Assembly (NCBI GenBank): GCA_015680685.1
Contig: MNCI01004342.1
Coordinates: 123,714 to 187,713, forward strand
Direction: 5' to 3'
DNA from: Gnetum montanum
Taxonomy: Eukaryota > Streptophyta > Gnetopsida > Gnetales > Gnetaceae
Length of the DNA: 64,000 bases
Under the pieces are notes generated by a model. That model did no database searches. It saw only the letters and a program-made list of their open reading frames with translations, and was not told the origin of the DNA. Positions 23,485 to 36,616 of this stretch are shown piece by piece. Within the stretch, counting starts at the first letter, position 1; each line of letters starts with the position of its first letter. The position numbers and the translations under genes are program-made.

Positions 23485-26160
23485 TCTAAGGAGTCTAGTT
23501 TGGTTATGATGATAAGAAATTATGGAGAAAATAGGGCTAGAAATATTGAAATCAGAGTGAAGTGATGTGTCAAGAGATCAAAATGCTTTGTAAACAAAAG
23601 ATAGTCTTATGAGATAGTTATATAAAATATTTGATCAATTTGACACTATATATGGAGGAATAAGTATAAAGAATAGAAGCATGGAGTAATATATTACTCA
23701 ACATATGAGAGTAGGAAGATCAAAATATAGTAGAAGGATAGAACAAAACCATGGAGCAAGTTCATAAGTAGATGAAGCTCCTAAATATAGCCTTACAAAG
23801 AATGCTGAAGTCTCCTATGGTGTCATCTAATTAGAAGAATGGGACTCAACATCATGGAATCCTAAAAAATCTAATTGAGTATACTATATACATACTCCTA
23901 CAAATGAAAAAAAAGTTAGAAGAGTTACTATGACATTTAAAGAAAACAAAGATCCTAGAAGAAAATATGTGAACAAGAAAAGATAAGATAATAATAACAA
24001 AGGTCAAGTAATAAGATGTAACAATTGAAACCAAAGATTTAGAAATAAACCCTAATATGCTAAACCATAAAGAACCAATTACTCTAAATCCTATCATCCA
24101 AGATTGCATAATGTTAATCCTATCTTTCATAATGTATGAGAAGAATAAGCTAAATCATCATAAGACTTAACTTAGACATTGTAAGATTATGAAATACAAA
24201 GAAATAAATAAAAGATGATATTTTCATAACACTTTTCTTGTTCCATGAATGATCACCATCATAAGCATTGAATGCATTATTGGTAATACCAAATTTCATA
24301 AATGTCCAAAATGAAGCCCAAAATCCCCAAATTCACAATCAAAATGCAAGAGTTGAGCAATTTCATCATAAGGGTTTGAGATTTTTTAGAGCAAGGGTTC
24401 TATATCCATTCCATTGATAATTTCCATTTGAGAGATTAGTGAATATCATTTATACTAGTTTTCTTAAGTGCTATGTATTAAGACAATGATGATTTCAAAG
24501 AAGAGAATTAACTATGATACCATCATAGCTGGCAAGGAAATATTTGCCATGCTACAAGTAAATCCTATTCAAGGAAAACTTAAGTTGAAGCATGAAATTA
24601 CTTACAATTCAAATTTTCTATAAAAAAAAATATAAAAATAGAAGTATTTGTAAATTAAAGGTAGTTAGCATGGGTAGCTATGCACAATTTTAGCTTTGTT
24701 CTTTTGAGTTGATGACTAATGATGAAATGAATCAATCCCTGTAGATGTATTTTAAAAGAGAAATGAAACTTTTCTATCATGGTAACTCATCTTATGTGTT
24801 AATTTTTGAAGAATTTATTTATTTTTTATCGATGATAGGAATATTTATCTACCATTCATGGATACCTACTCCATTAGTACTAAAGCCCTAGTTCCTACAT
24901 TCATTTCCAAGCAAGTTCTAGAGGAACGTAGGCCACAAGCCTAGGTAGGAAGACCTACTAGTAAAACCTATCTATTCTATGGGTAAAATTTATAATGCAT
25001 GAATAGATTGTTCTAATCATCATACTTTAGTCTAGTGGGATACCATTAAGACCTTGCATTATATTCAAGCTTGGAACTTAAAGTACACTTGGCTAAGAAT
25101 CGTAGTGCATAGTTTCTATCATGCACTTACTAAGGTGAAAAAAATGTAAAAGTAGAAAATTTAGTTCTAGGGGAATTCTTATATTACTAACATAAAGTTT
25201 TTGAAAAAAAAAGTTCTTGCTTAGTTACCTGCATGTGTAATAAACCTTATTCTTATAGGAGAGAGCAAACTATGAACTTGAGCAATAGAAATCAAATAAT
25301 CTATAAAGAAATATCAATCATAATTCTAAATGGATAAACATGTCAAGAATCAGATAGTGTTAGAATGTCAACTCATATATCAAATAATTGCACCTTAATA
25401 GTTACATCTAAAGATAAGAGTGATAGCCTATGAACTTGTTAGTGGTGTCTAAATATACATTAGGCAAAGAGAAGATCATAGGTGAAGATTTTCTTTCTAT
25501 TCATCCTTTTAATTATTCTAATACTATAAATATTACATTGTATACATGCTTTCTAGTCTCAAATGCTACTACTTTAGCCAGTTATTATTAATTGATAAAC
25601 ATGAATAGAGCATCATAAGGTCTAACAACCTATGTCACCGTAATAACTACTAGTGTCTATAAATTATTAGAAGCACAAAATTATTTTTCATACATATAAA
25701 TTCTCTATTCATATTAATGAAAAAATAATAAGAAATTTTGGAAAGAACTAATCGAAGACTAAAGCAATGAAACATATGTAATAATAAAAAAAGATGTTTA
25801 GTATTGTCTGGATACCAGGTAGTAGAATACACTGAATAATCATGAGCTTTTTAGAGCTATGTTATATGTTTATGTTGAATCTATGATTCATTATGTAGCA
25901 TTTAGGAAAGTAGCAAACACCAAAGATGATGAAATTTTAGTGGTTATCAAGAATTTTTTATTAATAGAAAATCAGCAAGAAGAATGGGAAACTATGTTAT
26001 AAACTTATATTAATAAATATGATAAAATAGAATTATATTTTTATAAGTTTTATTAGAAAGTGGAATAATAAAAAGCCTATATCAAGTCTAAATTGTAGCT
26101 ACTGGATCAAGGTCCTAGTAAGATAACTATAACTATGAAAGAAAAGAAAGTACAAATTAT
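23485..26160 (+). other. Probable internal remnant of a copia-like element, weak coding traces
   Basis: Downstream of the primer-binding site, plus-strand strings such as KENKDPRRKYVNKKR and, after a stop, QRFRNKP and TNYSKSYHPRLHNVNPIFH (about 23930-24130) have the basic, Asn-rich character of a Gag nucleocapsid. No zinc knuckle, protease, integrase or reverse transcriptase motif could be followed beyond them. From 24200 to 26160 I see nothing I can assign. The minus-strand frame at 23852-24130 is hydrophobic and is probably a shadow of the plus-strand one. Confidence 0.35.
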
Positions 26161-26165
26161 GAAGA

Positions 26166-28150
26166 TTAGGCAACAACACTTATGAGAGAAGAAAGATTTA
26201 AAAGATATTGATTCAACCTCATGTTTTTAATAGTAATTTTCTTATTTTCTTCTTCTAATGTAGCTATATCCTTAGCATGGCTGTACATTTGAGCATCTGC
26301 TACAAAAGCACTCCATATTGCCTTTTCCTTCTCCATTTGCATTTGTGTGTAATGGGCCATTAGTTGGCTAATTTGCTCATTTTTAAACTATTCTAGCTAT
26401 TCAAGTGTAATGGGATGTGTAGGGCCTTGCTTTTCAACTCTTAGTGTGATCAATTCCTCTTGTAACCTTTTCACTTCACTTTTTGCATGTTGCATTCTAA
26501 TTTTTTCCATAATCAAATTTCCTTTTATTGAAATAAATTTAGACTAAACTATAGTGATATCACCAGGAATATCAAAAAGGTTATGCCTAACATGTCCTAT
26601 CCACAATAATATCTTCAATACATCTTCATACTCTGCAGGGACCATTAATGTTCTAGCTATGATTTCTACATCTTTGGTTCTTGTAATGTTGGCCAGTGAC
26701 ACAACGGGAACATTGAAAGATTCTTTGATATGATCTATTATAACCTCTAGTACTCCTACTATATCTTGATATTGAGTTACCATCATTGTGGCTCTTTCTT
26801 CTATTTCTAACATTACTTGGAAGGATGCAGTGTTTCCTAAAATCTATTTTACCCAATCATCATCTTCTCTTGAGTCCAAAGAGACTTGACCACTTGTAGG
26901 TCCTATTGATATGATAGGTCTATTGGGATTATCTCTTACTCTATACATGCTTAAGACTTCCTTGCTTTCCCAACTTATTATTTTTACAATATGCTATAAG
27001 TAGCTCATTAAGGGTCTGTAGTTTAGTTGTGCTAGTGAACCACTTTTTCCTAATCTATCAATAGCTAGAGTTAATCCACTAGGTATTGCTTATTCTATTC
27101 TTGTAGCTTGAATATTTTTTGTTGGTGTAGTTCTTATTGCAGCATTAGTGCCTACTAGTTTCTCAACTTGATCCTTCTTTGGTAGCACTATCTTAGAAAT
27201 TTCAACATATGAAGCATTTTAAGCTTTATGAAGAACATCATTAATGTAGTTCAAGATTTCACCTTGTTGGCATTATCTTTTGATATGACAAGGGAATGGT
27301 AGAGTAGGTTTCCCTATCTTTTTCTCCTTAAATCTCCTTTGTATTTCTAGTAATAGTAGATGGAAAAAGTTACCTTTGAATTTTCCCATTAGGATGTGCT
27401 TCCTTTGGCAACATAGATGAAAATTCAATTTAGGAATTTTGTTGGAAATATATGATTAAGATGTGCTTCCTTTGGTTACATAGATGAAAATATGATTTAG
27501 GATTTTTGTTAAAAATATATGATATGTTTCAACTTTTAAATAGATCTTTTTAGTAGTGGACAACCTGCTATATTCTTTTTCAATGATTTCATAGATCCTC
27601 TATAGCTATAAATCCCTTGCATTGATGTTGGACCTTGTATATATATATGAGATATATTAGCTTTGAAATTTGATATATTTAGTGCCTTTGTTATTGCTTT
27701 TATTGAATATGGCATTGTGACTTCTTCAACTTTCATATTGGCATCATCTTATTTATTCTTCCAAAATTGATAAAATTCTTCCAAGCATCACTCACCATTT
27801 CTTGAAATGGTGAGCCATAAAGGAAAGGCTTGTAGTTTCCAACAGATTTTAGTAGGTGCAAACTTCATAAAGGTTCCAAAATTCAGCTCCACTATGTTAG
27901 TGGATATAATGAACTTCTCATAGATTGCTTGTAAACACTCATTGGAGAATGTGAGACATTGTCCTTGTTTAAGAGCAAGCAATGCATCAGCTTTTGCTTA
28001 TGTTGTAGGTTTGAGCTAATGTATGCTATAAGAATGTGCCTCTTGCTCTACAGTAGGAGTACGTTCTTCACTTCATTCTCTACCTCTTCCTTTGGGTCTC
28101 TTTAAATGAGGTTGTGATAGTTGTCTTGCTTTGGGTTTCTTTGATGGTAT
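26166..28150 (-). pseudogene. Unknown coding remnant with coiled-coil segment
   Basis: On minus, coding-like strings run from a basic N-terminal stretch (KRPKGRGRE, about 28100) through ALLALKQGQCLTFSNECLQAI-type (27980-27900) and MKVEEVTMPYSIKAITKAL (27736) to a hydrophilic region near 26860-26540. They end in a heptad-like segment (ATLEEENKKITIKNMRLNQ, about 26260). Stops and frame changes interrupt it. No reverse-transcriptase, protease or zinc-knuckle motif is visible. It lies on the same strand as gypsy B, beyond the R1/LTR block. It could be the gag-side ORF of a neighbouring element sharing that LTR, or an unrelated gene relic. I do not recognise the family. Confidence 0.45.
27391..27526. 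repeat. 68-bp tandem duplication
   Basis: Two adjacent 68-bp copies begin AGGATGTGCTTCCTTTGG and AAGATGTGCTTCCTTTGG. They interrupt the unknown coding remnant, so the duplication contributed to its decay. Confidence 0.8.
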
Positions 28151-28532
28151 TTATAATCATAAAGAATCTTTGAAGATTATCCAAATATTTTAGAAAAATT
28201 CTCTAATGGTTTATATCCTTTCATCAAATTTTGGGTTTTGATTAAAATTATTATTTATTATCAATTTTATTTTTAAATTGGATTATAGAGTTAGAGAAAT
28301 TTGTTATTTAGATAAAATCCTTAATAAGAAAAACCCTTTATTAAATGATTTCTATCAATTAGAAACAAATTCATCTTAAATGACCTATTACAATCTTTAA
28401 TATATTATTTGAGGTATATTCAAATGGTCTTTTGTAAGGAAATATGATTATCATTTATTCTCTTTACCTTTGCTTTATTCTTCTACGAGTTAGAAAATTT
28501 TTAATACAATTCCTAAAAGTCTACATGTAGTG

Positions 28533-30450
28533 ATCTCCCCCATGACTGAGTTGGTCACTTTGTGAGAAAAAGAAAGCAAAAATAACTCAAATCAGACTTA
28601 TGATGAGGAAGATATGGAGCTCTGAAGGTTTCAAAGTTAGAAAAATGGAATGAACTCCCTAGGCATGAAATGAGAAAATGAAAAATTTTCTTAATGATCC
28701 ACATGTATATATAGATTTTTATAAGGAATATATCCTAGACATGACATCTTGGATGCAATATTGTAGGGACTAATATACTTTATCTACAATATCATTATTA
28801 AACTTTTCAAACATTTTTTGTAAGTTTTAATGGAAAAAATGAGCAAAATGGATAGTTTGGAAGGTGTAGAGATGATCCAAAGGGTTCATAATCATATATG
28901 ATGCCTAGAATATGAAAATTAGTCATCAAAAGTATGTGAAAGAAGGAGTTTGGACAAGGTAGGTCGATTAAGGTTTAAGAGATGGTTGATCAAAATTGGT
29001 AAATGTATGAATGGATATGAATATGTAGGGAATACTAATAATTGTTTAAGTATTTAGGGGGTACAAGATGATGTGGAATTGGTGATCAAATATAGAACAT
29101 AAGAGGTATACAAGTGGGTCCTCCCCAAAGTAGTATCCTATCCTTAATGCCCTTGTATAACCACACCTACAAGTATTTGTATGTACTCAAGGAGTTAAAT
29201 GTAAATCATACTTGTCATCTAAGACACACATATTAGTATTGCCTCAATAAGAAAATAATACTATATTATAAAAAACCATTAAATTATGATTATATATATC
29301 AATGAGATGGAATTTTAGTAGTAGGGATTATAGAAAATGGGATGTGAGGTGTCTTACCATAGGCATAATGAGTTCTATGTGTAATGCATGGTACATTAAC
29401 CTTTCTATCCAAGATTCAAACCACGTCCATACTGCTTACTAATGACATCACATTCTATTATCCCAAAACTAACAACCATAAGACTACCACAACTACAATA
29501 AATATTATCTCTTTGTAATGAAGTACAAGTAAAAAAATTATTAACTACATAGTTTATTTAAAAGGAGACTTGGCCATTTGATAGAGGTGTGCCTTCAGGT
29601 ATGGATAACATGTCTTTCTAGCCTTATAACTATGCGAGTCCAAGAAACCTTGATATTTTTAAGAAGCCACCTATCTTTAGGCATGGGTAACATGTCTTTT
29701 CAGTGGAATCTGAAAATTTTTATGTGTATGTATTAGATGATTACTACGTTAACCTTATGAGAGGACTACCTTCAAGCACAAGTAACATGTCTTTCCAATG
29801 ATAGGGTAAGGCAACACTTATTTTAGAACACACTTTCATTTTTTTTGTTAGAACTCAAGTAAGTAATATAATTTAATAGTGGGATAAGATCTATAGTAGT
29901 AGCTTTAGAGAATCTACAAATCCCCTTTTAATTCTCACTCGGTTTCATACTTTTCCGTTTAGGCATAATGATCATTAGTTTATTTTAATTTTATTATGAA
30001 GAAATGTCATTATGTCCATGGTAAGAACCTCTTATTATTGTAAATGATCATATAGATGATGTGGTCGCATTGTATATACAATTAATCCATTAATGATTTG
30101 ATGACAAAGGATGAAATTATCATTATTTCAACTACATATTATTTATTTTGTTACACTTTATTAGAAAGATCAACAAAAATATGTACATGAAAAATGGTAA
30201 AAATCATAGAAGAATGAGAAAAGGGTAATAATAGAAAACCATATAAATAATTTGAAAGATATTAAGGATGAAAAATGATAAGAAATATGAAAAGTATAAA
30301 ATAATAGGAAAGATATCAAAGAATGTAAAAAATTGGTAAGAAATGTATAAGAAAAATGTAAAAGGAAGGTTTAGTGCCTATGTGGTAAGTTGGAAGATTG
30401 AATAGGTAGTGAGTGGTCTAGTATGCAAGTTAGAGTCTATGAAGTAGAAA
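28533..30450 (-). mobile_element. R1/LTR block beside gypsy B
   Basis: This begins where the 3' end of the gypsy B integrase fades out on minus. It matches R1 copy 1 over about 29.2-30.3 kb (GGATAACATGTCTTTCTAGCC near 29600, GCATAATGATCATTAGTTTA near 29965). It also matches the 34.5-35.1-kb copy (the GGAGGA-CC-ACTTG word near 29125). A minus-strand TATA-like tract (TATAAAAATCTATATATAC) lies near 28700-28730. The conserved 15-mer AGTCATGGGGGAGAT is at 28533-28547. Position and promoter suggest an LTR about 1.8 kb long, either the 3' LTR of B or one shared with the remnant at 26-28 kb. Confidence 0.55.
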
Positions 30451-33400
30451 AGTCATGAAATGGTTTGACTTGTTGAATATTGATAAGGATGAGCTTTTGT
30501 GGGTTCATTGGGTTGCATGGCACCTGCTTGATATGTTACATGAATAGTATAAGGACCTTCCAATAAGGTTTAAAACTTCTTCTTTTTGTGGAAAATGTTT
30601 TGGGTTATAGTAAAGGAGTTTATCTTCAAGCTTGATGGATACATGCCATCATGTCTATATTTGGAATACTTTTTATGGGTTTTGTTGCTCATTGGAGCTA
30701 CTAATCAATTTTTATCTAAGAGATTAAGATTCATTAATCATTTTAAGCTAAGTTTAAGTCTAGGTAAAGTGTGCAAGAAATTGCAAGGATATTTAATTCT
30801 TCTTAAATTGATAGAGCAGGAAATTTTTCATAAACTAATTCATATGGTGAATATCCTATAAGAAGTTTCAGGTTGATCTATATGTCCATAGAGCATCATT
30901 GAGTTTAGTGCTCTAGTCATTCCTATATCTACTAGGAGTTCTAGTTAATATTCTTGTAATTTCTCTATTAGTTACTTTGGCTTGATCATTTTCTTGGAGG
31001 TGATAAGATGTAGTTAATTTATGATTGATCCCATGTTGTTGCATTAGCTTCTTGAATATAGCTCTAGTTAAATGAGTTCCTTCATTTAATATTAACATTC
31101 ATGGCAATCCAAATCTATTTACCACATGTTGTTAAAAGAATTTTGCGGTTGTTGTGGTTGTGCAATCTTTAATTATAGCTACTTCTACCCACTTAGTATA
31201 GTAATCAATAGTCATAATAATATAAGACTTTTCATTTAACATTGGTGTAATGGATCCTTGAAAGTTAATTTCCCAAATGTCAAAGGATTCCAATAATTGT
31301 ATTCATTATTATGGTCCTTCATTTTTTGCCTCTAGTCCTTCATTCTATTGGCATCCTTCACAAGATTGTGTAAACCAATGCACATCCTTGAATATGGTAG
31401 GTCAAAAGTAACATGCTATCATCACTTTTAGTGCTATTCATCATCTTGCATAGTGACGATCACATGATCCTTCATGTGCATCTTGTAGAACTCTTTACTA
31501 ATTTTCTTTTGGTACACATCATTGTATTAATCCATTGGCACATATCTTATAAAGATTCCCATTAATTTCCATATATAATTTTACTTTATGGAGAAGCTAT
31601 TTCTATTGCTTTCTATCCCCTTCAACAAGAAGTTCTTTTTTGGTTAAATATGTCATGTAATTAGTAATCCATGAATTCAATATTGAATCTACAACCATTG
31701 CTATATTTATAAATAAATTCTCATCAAGAAATTGATCTGATAATGGCTCTTCATTTTCTTAAGGTTTCCATCTTAGTCTTGATAGCTGATTAGCTACAAA
31801 ATTTTTGGTTTCTTTCCTATTGATCATTATGATGTCAAATTCTTATAATATGATGAACCATCTTATTACTCTTGGACTTACCACTAGTTCGTTCATTATA
31901 AATTTGATGGAATTATGGTTTGTATGAATGTAGATAAGATACCTGAGCACATAATATCTAGACTTTTCAAGTTTGTATACCATAACTATAGGCTTCTTTT
32001 CTATAGTGGTATAGTTAAGTTATTTTCTAGTAATGCTTTAATTAGCATAGTGTATGTAATATGCTCATTTTTTATCATTGAGTTGAGTCAACACCACTTT
32101 CAATGCATAGTTTAAAGCTTTAGTCATAATGTGTAAAGGCTTAGACCAATTCAAAGCTTGAAGGATTGATGTCTTGATTAGTTTATATTTTATGCTCTTA
32201 AATGTTTTTTCACATTATTCTGACCACTAGAATGGTACATCTTGCTTTGTTAATTCAACAAGTGACTTTGTAATCTTTGAAAATTTTTTAATGAATCTTC
32301 TGTAGTATCCTATATAGCTAAGGAATAATCTTATATCATTAACTATTTGTGACCTTTGAGTGATGTTCTAGATGACTCTAATCTTCTTTGGATCTACCTC
32401 GATTCCTTTGTAAGATACTTTATGTCTTAAAACTATGCCATCTTGGACCATTAAATGAATTTTCTAATAATTGGGCTACAAGTTGATTTGAACACATCTT
32501 TTCAAAACCTGCTCTAGTTAGTCCAAATCTTGCTTGAAATCAAGCTCGTATGTAGAAAAATCATACATAAACACTTTAATTCCATTGCTAATATATTTTT
32601 AGAAGATGCTAAGAATAAGTCTCTAAAAGGTGGTGAGAACATTACATAGGCCAAATGACATTTGCTTATATGTGAACGTTCCCCAAGGACTAGTGAATGC
32701 CATTTTCTCTTGATCCTCTAGTGTGATACATATTTGATTGTATCCATTGTATCCATCTAGGAAGCTATAGTACTAATGTCCTGCAATGGTATTTAGGACT
32801 TGATTAACAAATAGCAAAGGAAAATATTCTTTGAATATTATCATGTTCAACAATCAGAAATCTATATAGATCCTCCACTTACCACACTTCTTTGAAACAA
32901 TGACTAATGGGCTGATCTAGTTACTATTTGCAATAGGAGAGATGAAGCTTGATTTTAATAGATTTTCTAATCCTTGTTTTAGAACTTTCTTAAGCTTTAG
33001 GTTTCATCTCCATTGAGGTTGGTGGCATGGTTTAATGGCTGGATCAGTGTAGATTTAATGTTGACAAATGCATGAATCAATGCCAATGATCTCATCATAA
33101 GACCATGCAAATATGGTTGGCCATTTATTTACCACTTTCAATAATTTTCTTTTCTTTCTTTATCAAGATTGACATTTATGATTACTAGTTTCTTATTGTT
33201 AAGGAAAGCATACTCAAGTACATCTAGTAGGGCTTTCAATTCTAGTAGTTCTGGTTCATATATTTTTGGTATTTCTAACTTTCCTCATTCAATATCTTTC
33301 TCTTGTTATGACTTAGTGTAGGAAGGTTGTCTTCGTATCTTTTCTAACTTATATGTTTCTTCAATATAGGCACTCATAAGCTTGTCCACTAGTTCCATGC

Positions 33401-34330
33401 ATATGTTAGATTCTAATTCTTCTTCATTGATTAGTCACTGGGTACCTTCTTGTTTGGTGTCTACTGCATATAGATAATATTATACACACATCTTCAACAC
33501 ATTTGTTGCATGCTTTAATGACATCGTGTCTTATTGTTCATATTCTCTACACATAATTGCACCCATTATTGCTATATGCAATACATGAAACATTGCATCT
33601 TTTAATTATCCTAGCTTTATCTTCCTTGAATATTTCTAAAGAAAATTCTCATATTCCTAACTTGGCATGCATAGTACTAAGCCATGATCTTCCCATGATG
33701 ATAAGAAATTATTATTTATTATTCCCTTGTGGATGATCAGACAATCAACATAATAGAACTAGCCACTTATAGTAATGATCACATCTTGCATTTGTTCAAG
33801 TGGAATAGTGATCGACTAGCCTACTATCTTTAATCAGATATTACTTTTCTTTAGTGGAGGGAGGTATCAAGTCTTATACATGTCTTAAGAGATAAGGTTA
33901 ACTCTTGACCTAGAATCTAATATAGCCTTATATGATCTGTGTCATGCTATTTAGAGATAAACTAAAGGACTTCTTGGATCTATTCTTTTATTAGAAAATG
34001 CTCTTGCTTTGATCTAATGTGTGACTATTTGAGTGAGCATAAGAGTAGTAAGTTCTTCTTTGCTGGTATCAAAAGCATAGTGTTCTCTTGAGGACCTTGT
34101 GTAGATGGGGTAGAGTCATATGAAGTTTTTATTCTTCAAAAGTTTTTTGAACTTTCCCTAAGGAAGGGACATTTCCTAGATCTTGCTTTACTTACATCAT
34201 GTCCTCTTATGTAGTGACTACCCTAGTAGCACTCTTTTGTTGTGGTTGTGTTGGCAGTTCTCCTTATATGACTATTGATGGAATTGGTAGTAATGAATTA
34301 GGAGCTTGATACGGGGGACCTAGTGCTAGT
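30451..34330 (-). mobile_element. Gypsy element B, minus strand, gag end to integrase
   Basis: Decayed Gag-Pol read on minus, with domains in order. Protease: YKAILDSRSRVNLIS and IIMGRSWLSTMHAKLGI, about 33.95-33.65 kb. Reverse transcriptase: SPLVIVSKKCGKWRIYIDF, FVNQVLNTIAGH, KMAFTSPWGTF, MSFGLCN, about 33.0-32.5 kb. The catalytic FMDDF motif has become FMYDF. RNase H: about 32.2-31.9 kb. Integrase: about 31.5-30.5 kb, with zinc-finger traces (HEGSCDRHYA, CEGCQ), TIDYYTKWVEV, and SYHLQENDQAKVTNREI. The usual catalytic Glu of GQAEV is Lys. After integrase, PYELVYGKFPAL marks the C-terminal part. Many stops and shifts show it is dead. It belongs to the same lineage as A, since the protease and integrase strings agree. 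The 5' part is missing beyond about 34.33 kb. Confidence 0.85.
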
Positions 34331-34479
34331 TGGGATATGTAAGGATGAGGATATATGTGTGATGTTGTGGATCTATGGTATTGAGGTGAATAGTAGGAAG
34401 AGGAAGTATGGATAGAAATGTTTTTGAGAGAAATAGAACATTGTACATAGTATCCTTAAATAAAAGTATGTACTCTATC

Positions 34480-35150
34480 AAGTTTGAATTTCCTCCAACA
34501 AAAAAAAGAAAAAAGAAAAAAAAACCAAAACAGACATATCTATAGATCTCTTGGAAGCTAAGCACTAGTTATAAAGCTAGAATGGTATGTTACCTATGCT
34601 TGAAGATATCCCTCTAACTAAGGTTTAAATTTCTTCTATTAAATCATAAATTCTAACTACTTTCTTATTCTTTTTTATTGAGTAATGGTATTCTCCTGTG
34701 GTTGTAATGATTTCATCATTATAAGTTTAGGAGATAACACAATGTGAAGCCATTGGTGTTGATATGGACTTAGTCTAGAACTTGGATGGAAAGGTATAAA
34801 AATTACTTTAATCATTTAATCTGCAATAATATATTTCCAATATGGTAAGGTATCTCATGCCTCTATTTTTTAAATCCTTTCTAATTTTAATTATTCATCT
34901 TACTACTAAGTACTATGTGCAAGGTCTTAATAGCTATTGTTGTGTGGGTATGGTTTCTAAACTAGATTGATATTAAATTTTCAAAGTATCTAAGGACATC
35001 TTGTAACATGATTATGTAAGGACATTTGATGCATGAGCCTACTTTGAGGAGGATCCACTTGATTAAATCTTAGACATCTAGTTTATAGTCTATCATCACA
35101 TTCTCATATTCATCCAACTATAATCCTAATGACATAAATCATCCAAGTAA
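34480..35150 (+). repeat. R1 dispersed repeat, inverted copy
   Basis: Read on plus, 34560-34625 (AAGCACTAGTTATAAAGCTAG, then CTAACTAAGG) is the reverse complement of 1030-1080. The poly-A tract at 34497-34525 corresponds to the poly-T tract at 1141-1180. The GGAGGATCCACTTG word near 35048 matches the 29.1-kb copy. It lies opposite in strand to gypsy B, so it cannot be B's other LTR. It abuts the 5' truncation of B. Confidence 0.65.
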
Positions 35151-35357
35151 TTTTTGATTTGAAAACATGATATTCCTAAACCTAAGTGTAAGCTTCTTTG
35201 TGTTAAAAACTTTACATAGAGCTTCATGTTTGTTATCTATATCTTAGAACTACCTTTTGGCTTCTATTTGACCCTTAGTTTGCTTTAGAACTCTTAAAAA
35301 CTCCTTAGTTTTACAATTAGAAAATATTGCTGAATGACTACATAAACATGATTGATA

Positions 35358-36257
35358 TGTCAACACATCCTCATTGATGTAGTAGAACAATAGTATCTTT
35401 ACATGTGATAATTAGTGATGAATCACTCAATGGGTTGTGTCAACAGGCATGCATCAACACATGATTAGATGCATCAATGCAGTGTCTATCTTTGCCTATA
35501 TAAATGCATGCAACCATTGCATTTATGGCAATGTTAAGTCGATAGAATAGTAAATTTCTGGTAGTTTTTTAATCTTAGAGTTAGAATATTTTCTAATTAC
35601 TAGTAATAGGACTTCAAGGATTGTATAGATCCTTATTTGAACATCAATGTACCTAAACACTTTGATGTGTTGGAAATAAAGACAAGATTCTTAAAACTCC
35701 TTGCAATACTTCAAAATAGTTTAATGTTTCTATTCATGTACTTTATTGTTTATGTATTTTACAATCAAGTCCTTAGCTAATTAATACACTTAATAATCAC
35801 ACATAAGTACGACCACTTCAAACATATTGTTAACACTCAGTAATCCTAATGGTGTTATCACTTGGTTTACCCAATAGCCTACCACTTGGTAACCCAATAG
35901 TATTTCCAATGAGTTCAAGATGTGCACAGAAGGTGGGCCTATATGCTTGTGTTAGGATAATTATATTTATGCATTATATATTTAATTATTTAATTCATAA
36001 TTAATTACTTTGTTCCACACTTAGACTAAATCAAACAAAATATAAAAAATAAAATAAAAATCATGTGCCTTGGCTTACACTTAACTAAACCCTTGCACTT
36101 ACATAAGTGAAACCAAGAAGAGAATGATAGTGTCCTTAAGTTACTATCATTGCTCATTAGTGCATTTAGAAACTAAATTCCATGAAATTTGACCAGATTG
36201 CTAGTGCAATACTTTTGATTTATATGGTTGGACGTAGGGACTACTTGCTGCTCATCA
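35358..36257 (+). mobile_element. 5' LTR of gypsy element A
   Basis: The proposed limits are TGTCAACACATC at 35358 and GCTCATCA at 36257, about 900 bp with TG...CA ends. The right end is fixed by the primer-binding site one base later. The left end is chosen only from the TG start. A TATA box (TATATAAA) lies at 35497-35504. The last 560 bp match the relic at 11990-12545. No 3' partner remains, because element A is cut at 42055. Confidence 0.65.
35497..35504 (+). promoter_or_regulatory. TATA box of element A LTR
   Basis: TATATAAA lies in a locally GC-richer stretch (GCCTATATAAATGCATGC) about 760 bp before the primer-binding site, where an LTR U3 promoter is expected. Confidence 0.5.
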
Positions 36258-36258
36258 T

Positions 36259-36276
36259 TGGTGTTGTTGCCAAGGA
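36259..36276 (+). other. Primer-binding site of element A, tRNA-Asp type
   Basis: TGGTGTTGTTGCCAAGGA matches TGGCGCCGTTGCCGGGGA at 13 of 18 positions. All five differences are C-to-T or G-to-A. Reverse transcription of element A would have been primed here. Confidence 0.7.
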
Positions 36277-36616
36277 CTTTAGTTAGCCAAGTGTGCTACA
36301 TAGAAAGGATAGTGAAAACCTCTATGATGTTGCAAAGAAACCTAACATTAAGACCATTAAGACAAATAAAAATAATAAATGCACATTTTTTTCACAAAAT
36401 CCTTGTTATGGATTCTTTTCAATGCCATTTCTAAGTAGGTCTAGTCAAAGGCAAGAAGGCTAAAAGACACCAATGCCCAAATAGTTGAAAGTTATCTATA
36501 CTCATCTAGATAAGTACACTATGGATTTCACCTTCATCTTGCATTAAGACAAGAAGTTGCAATGGAGGGACATGGAAGGAAACATTGTGTTGCCTCCTAA
36601 TTGATATGTTCTAGTA

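Noticed and set aside
34480-35150. R1 copy as the 5' LTR of gypsy B
   Set aside because: It is in inverse orientation to the R1/LTR block at the other end of B. LTRs of one element must be direct repeats.
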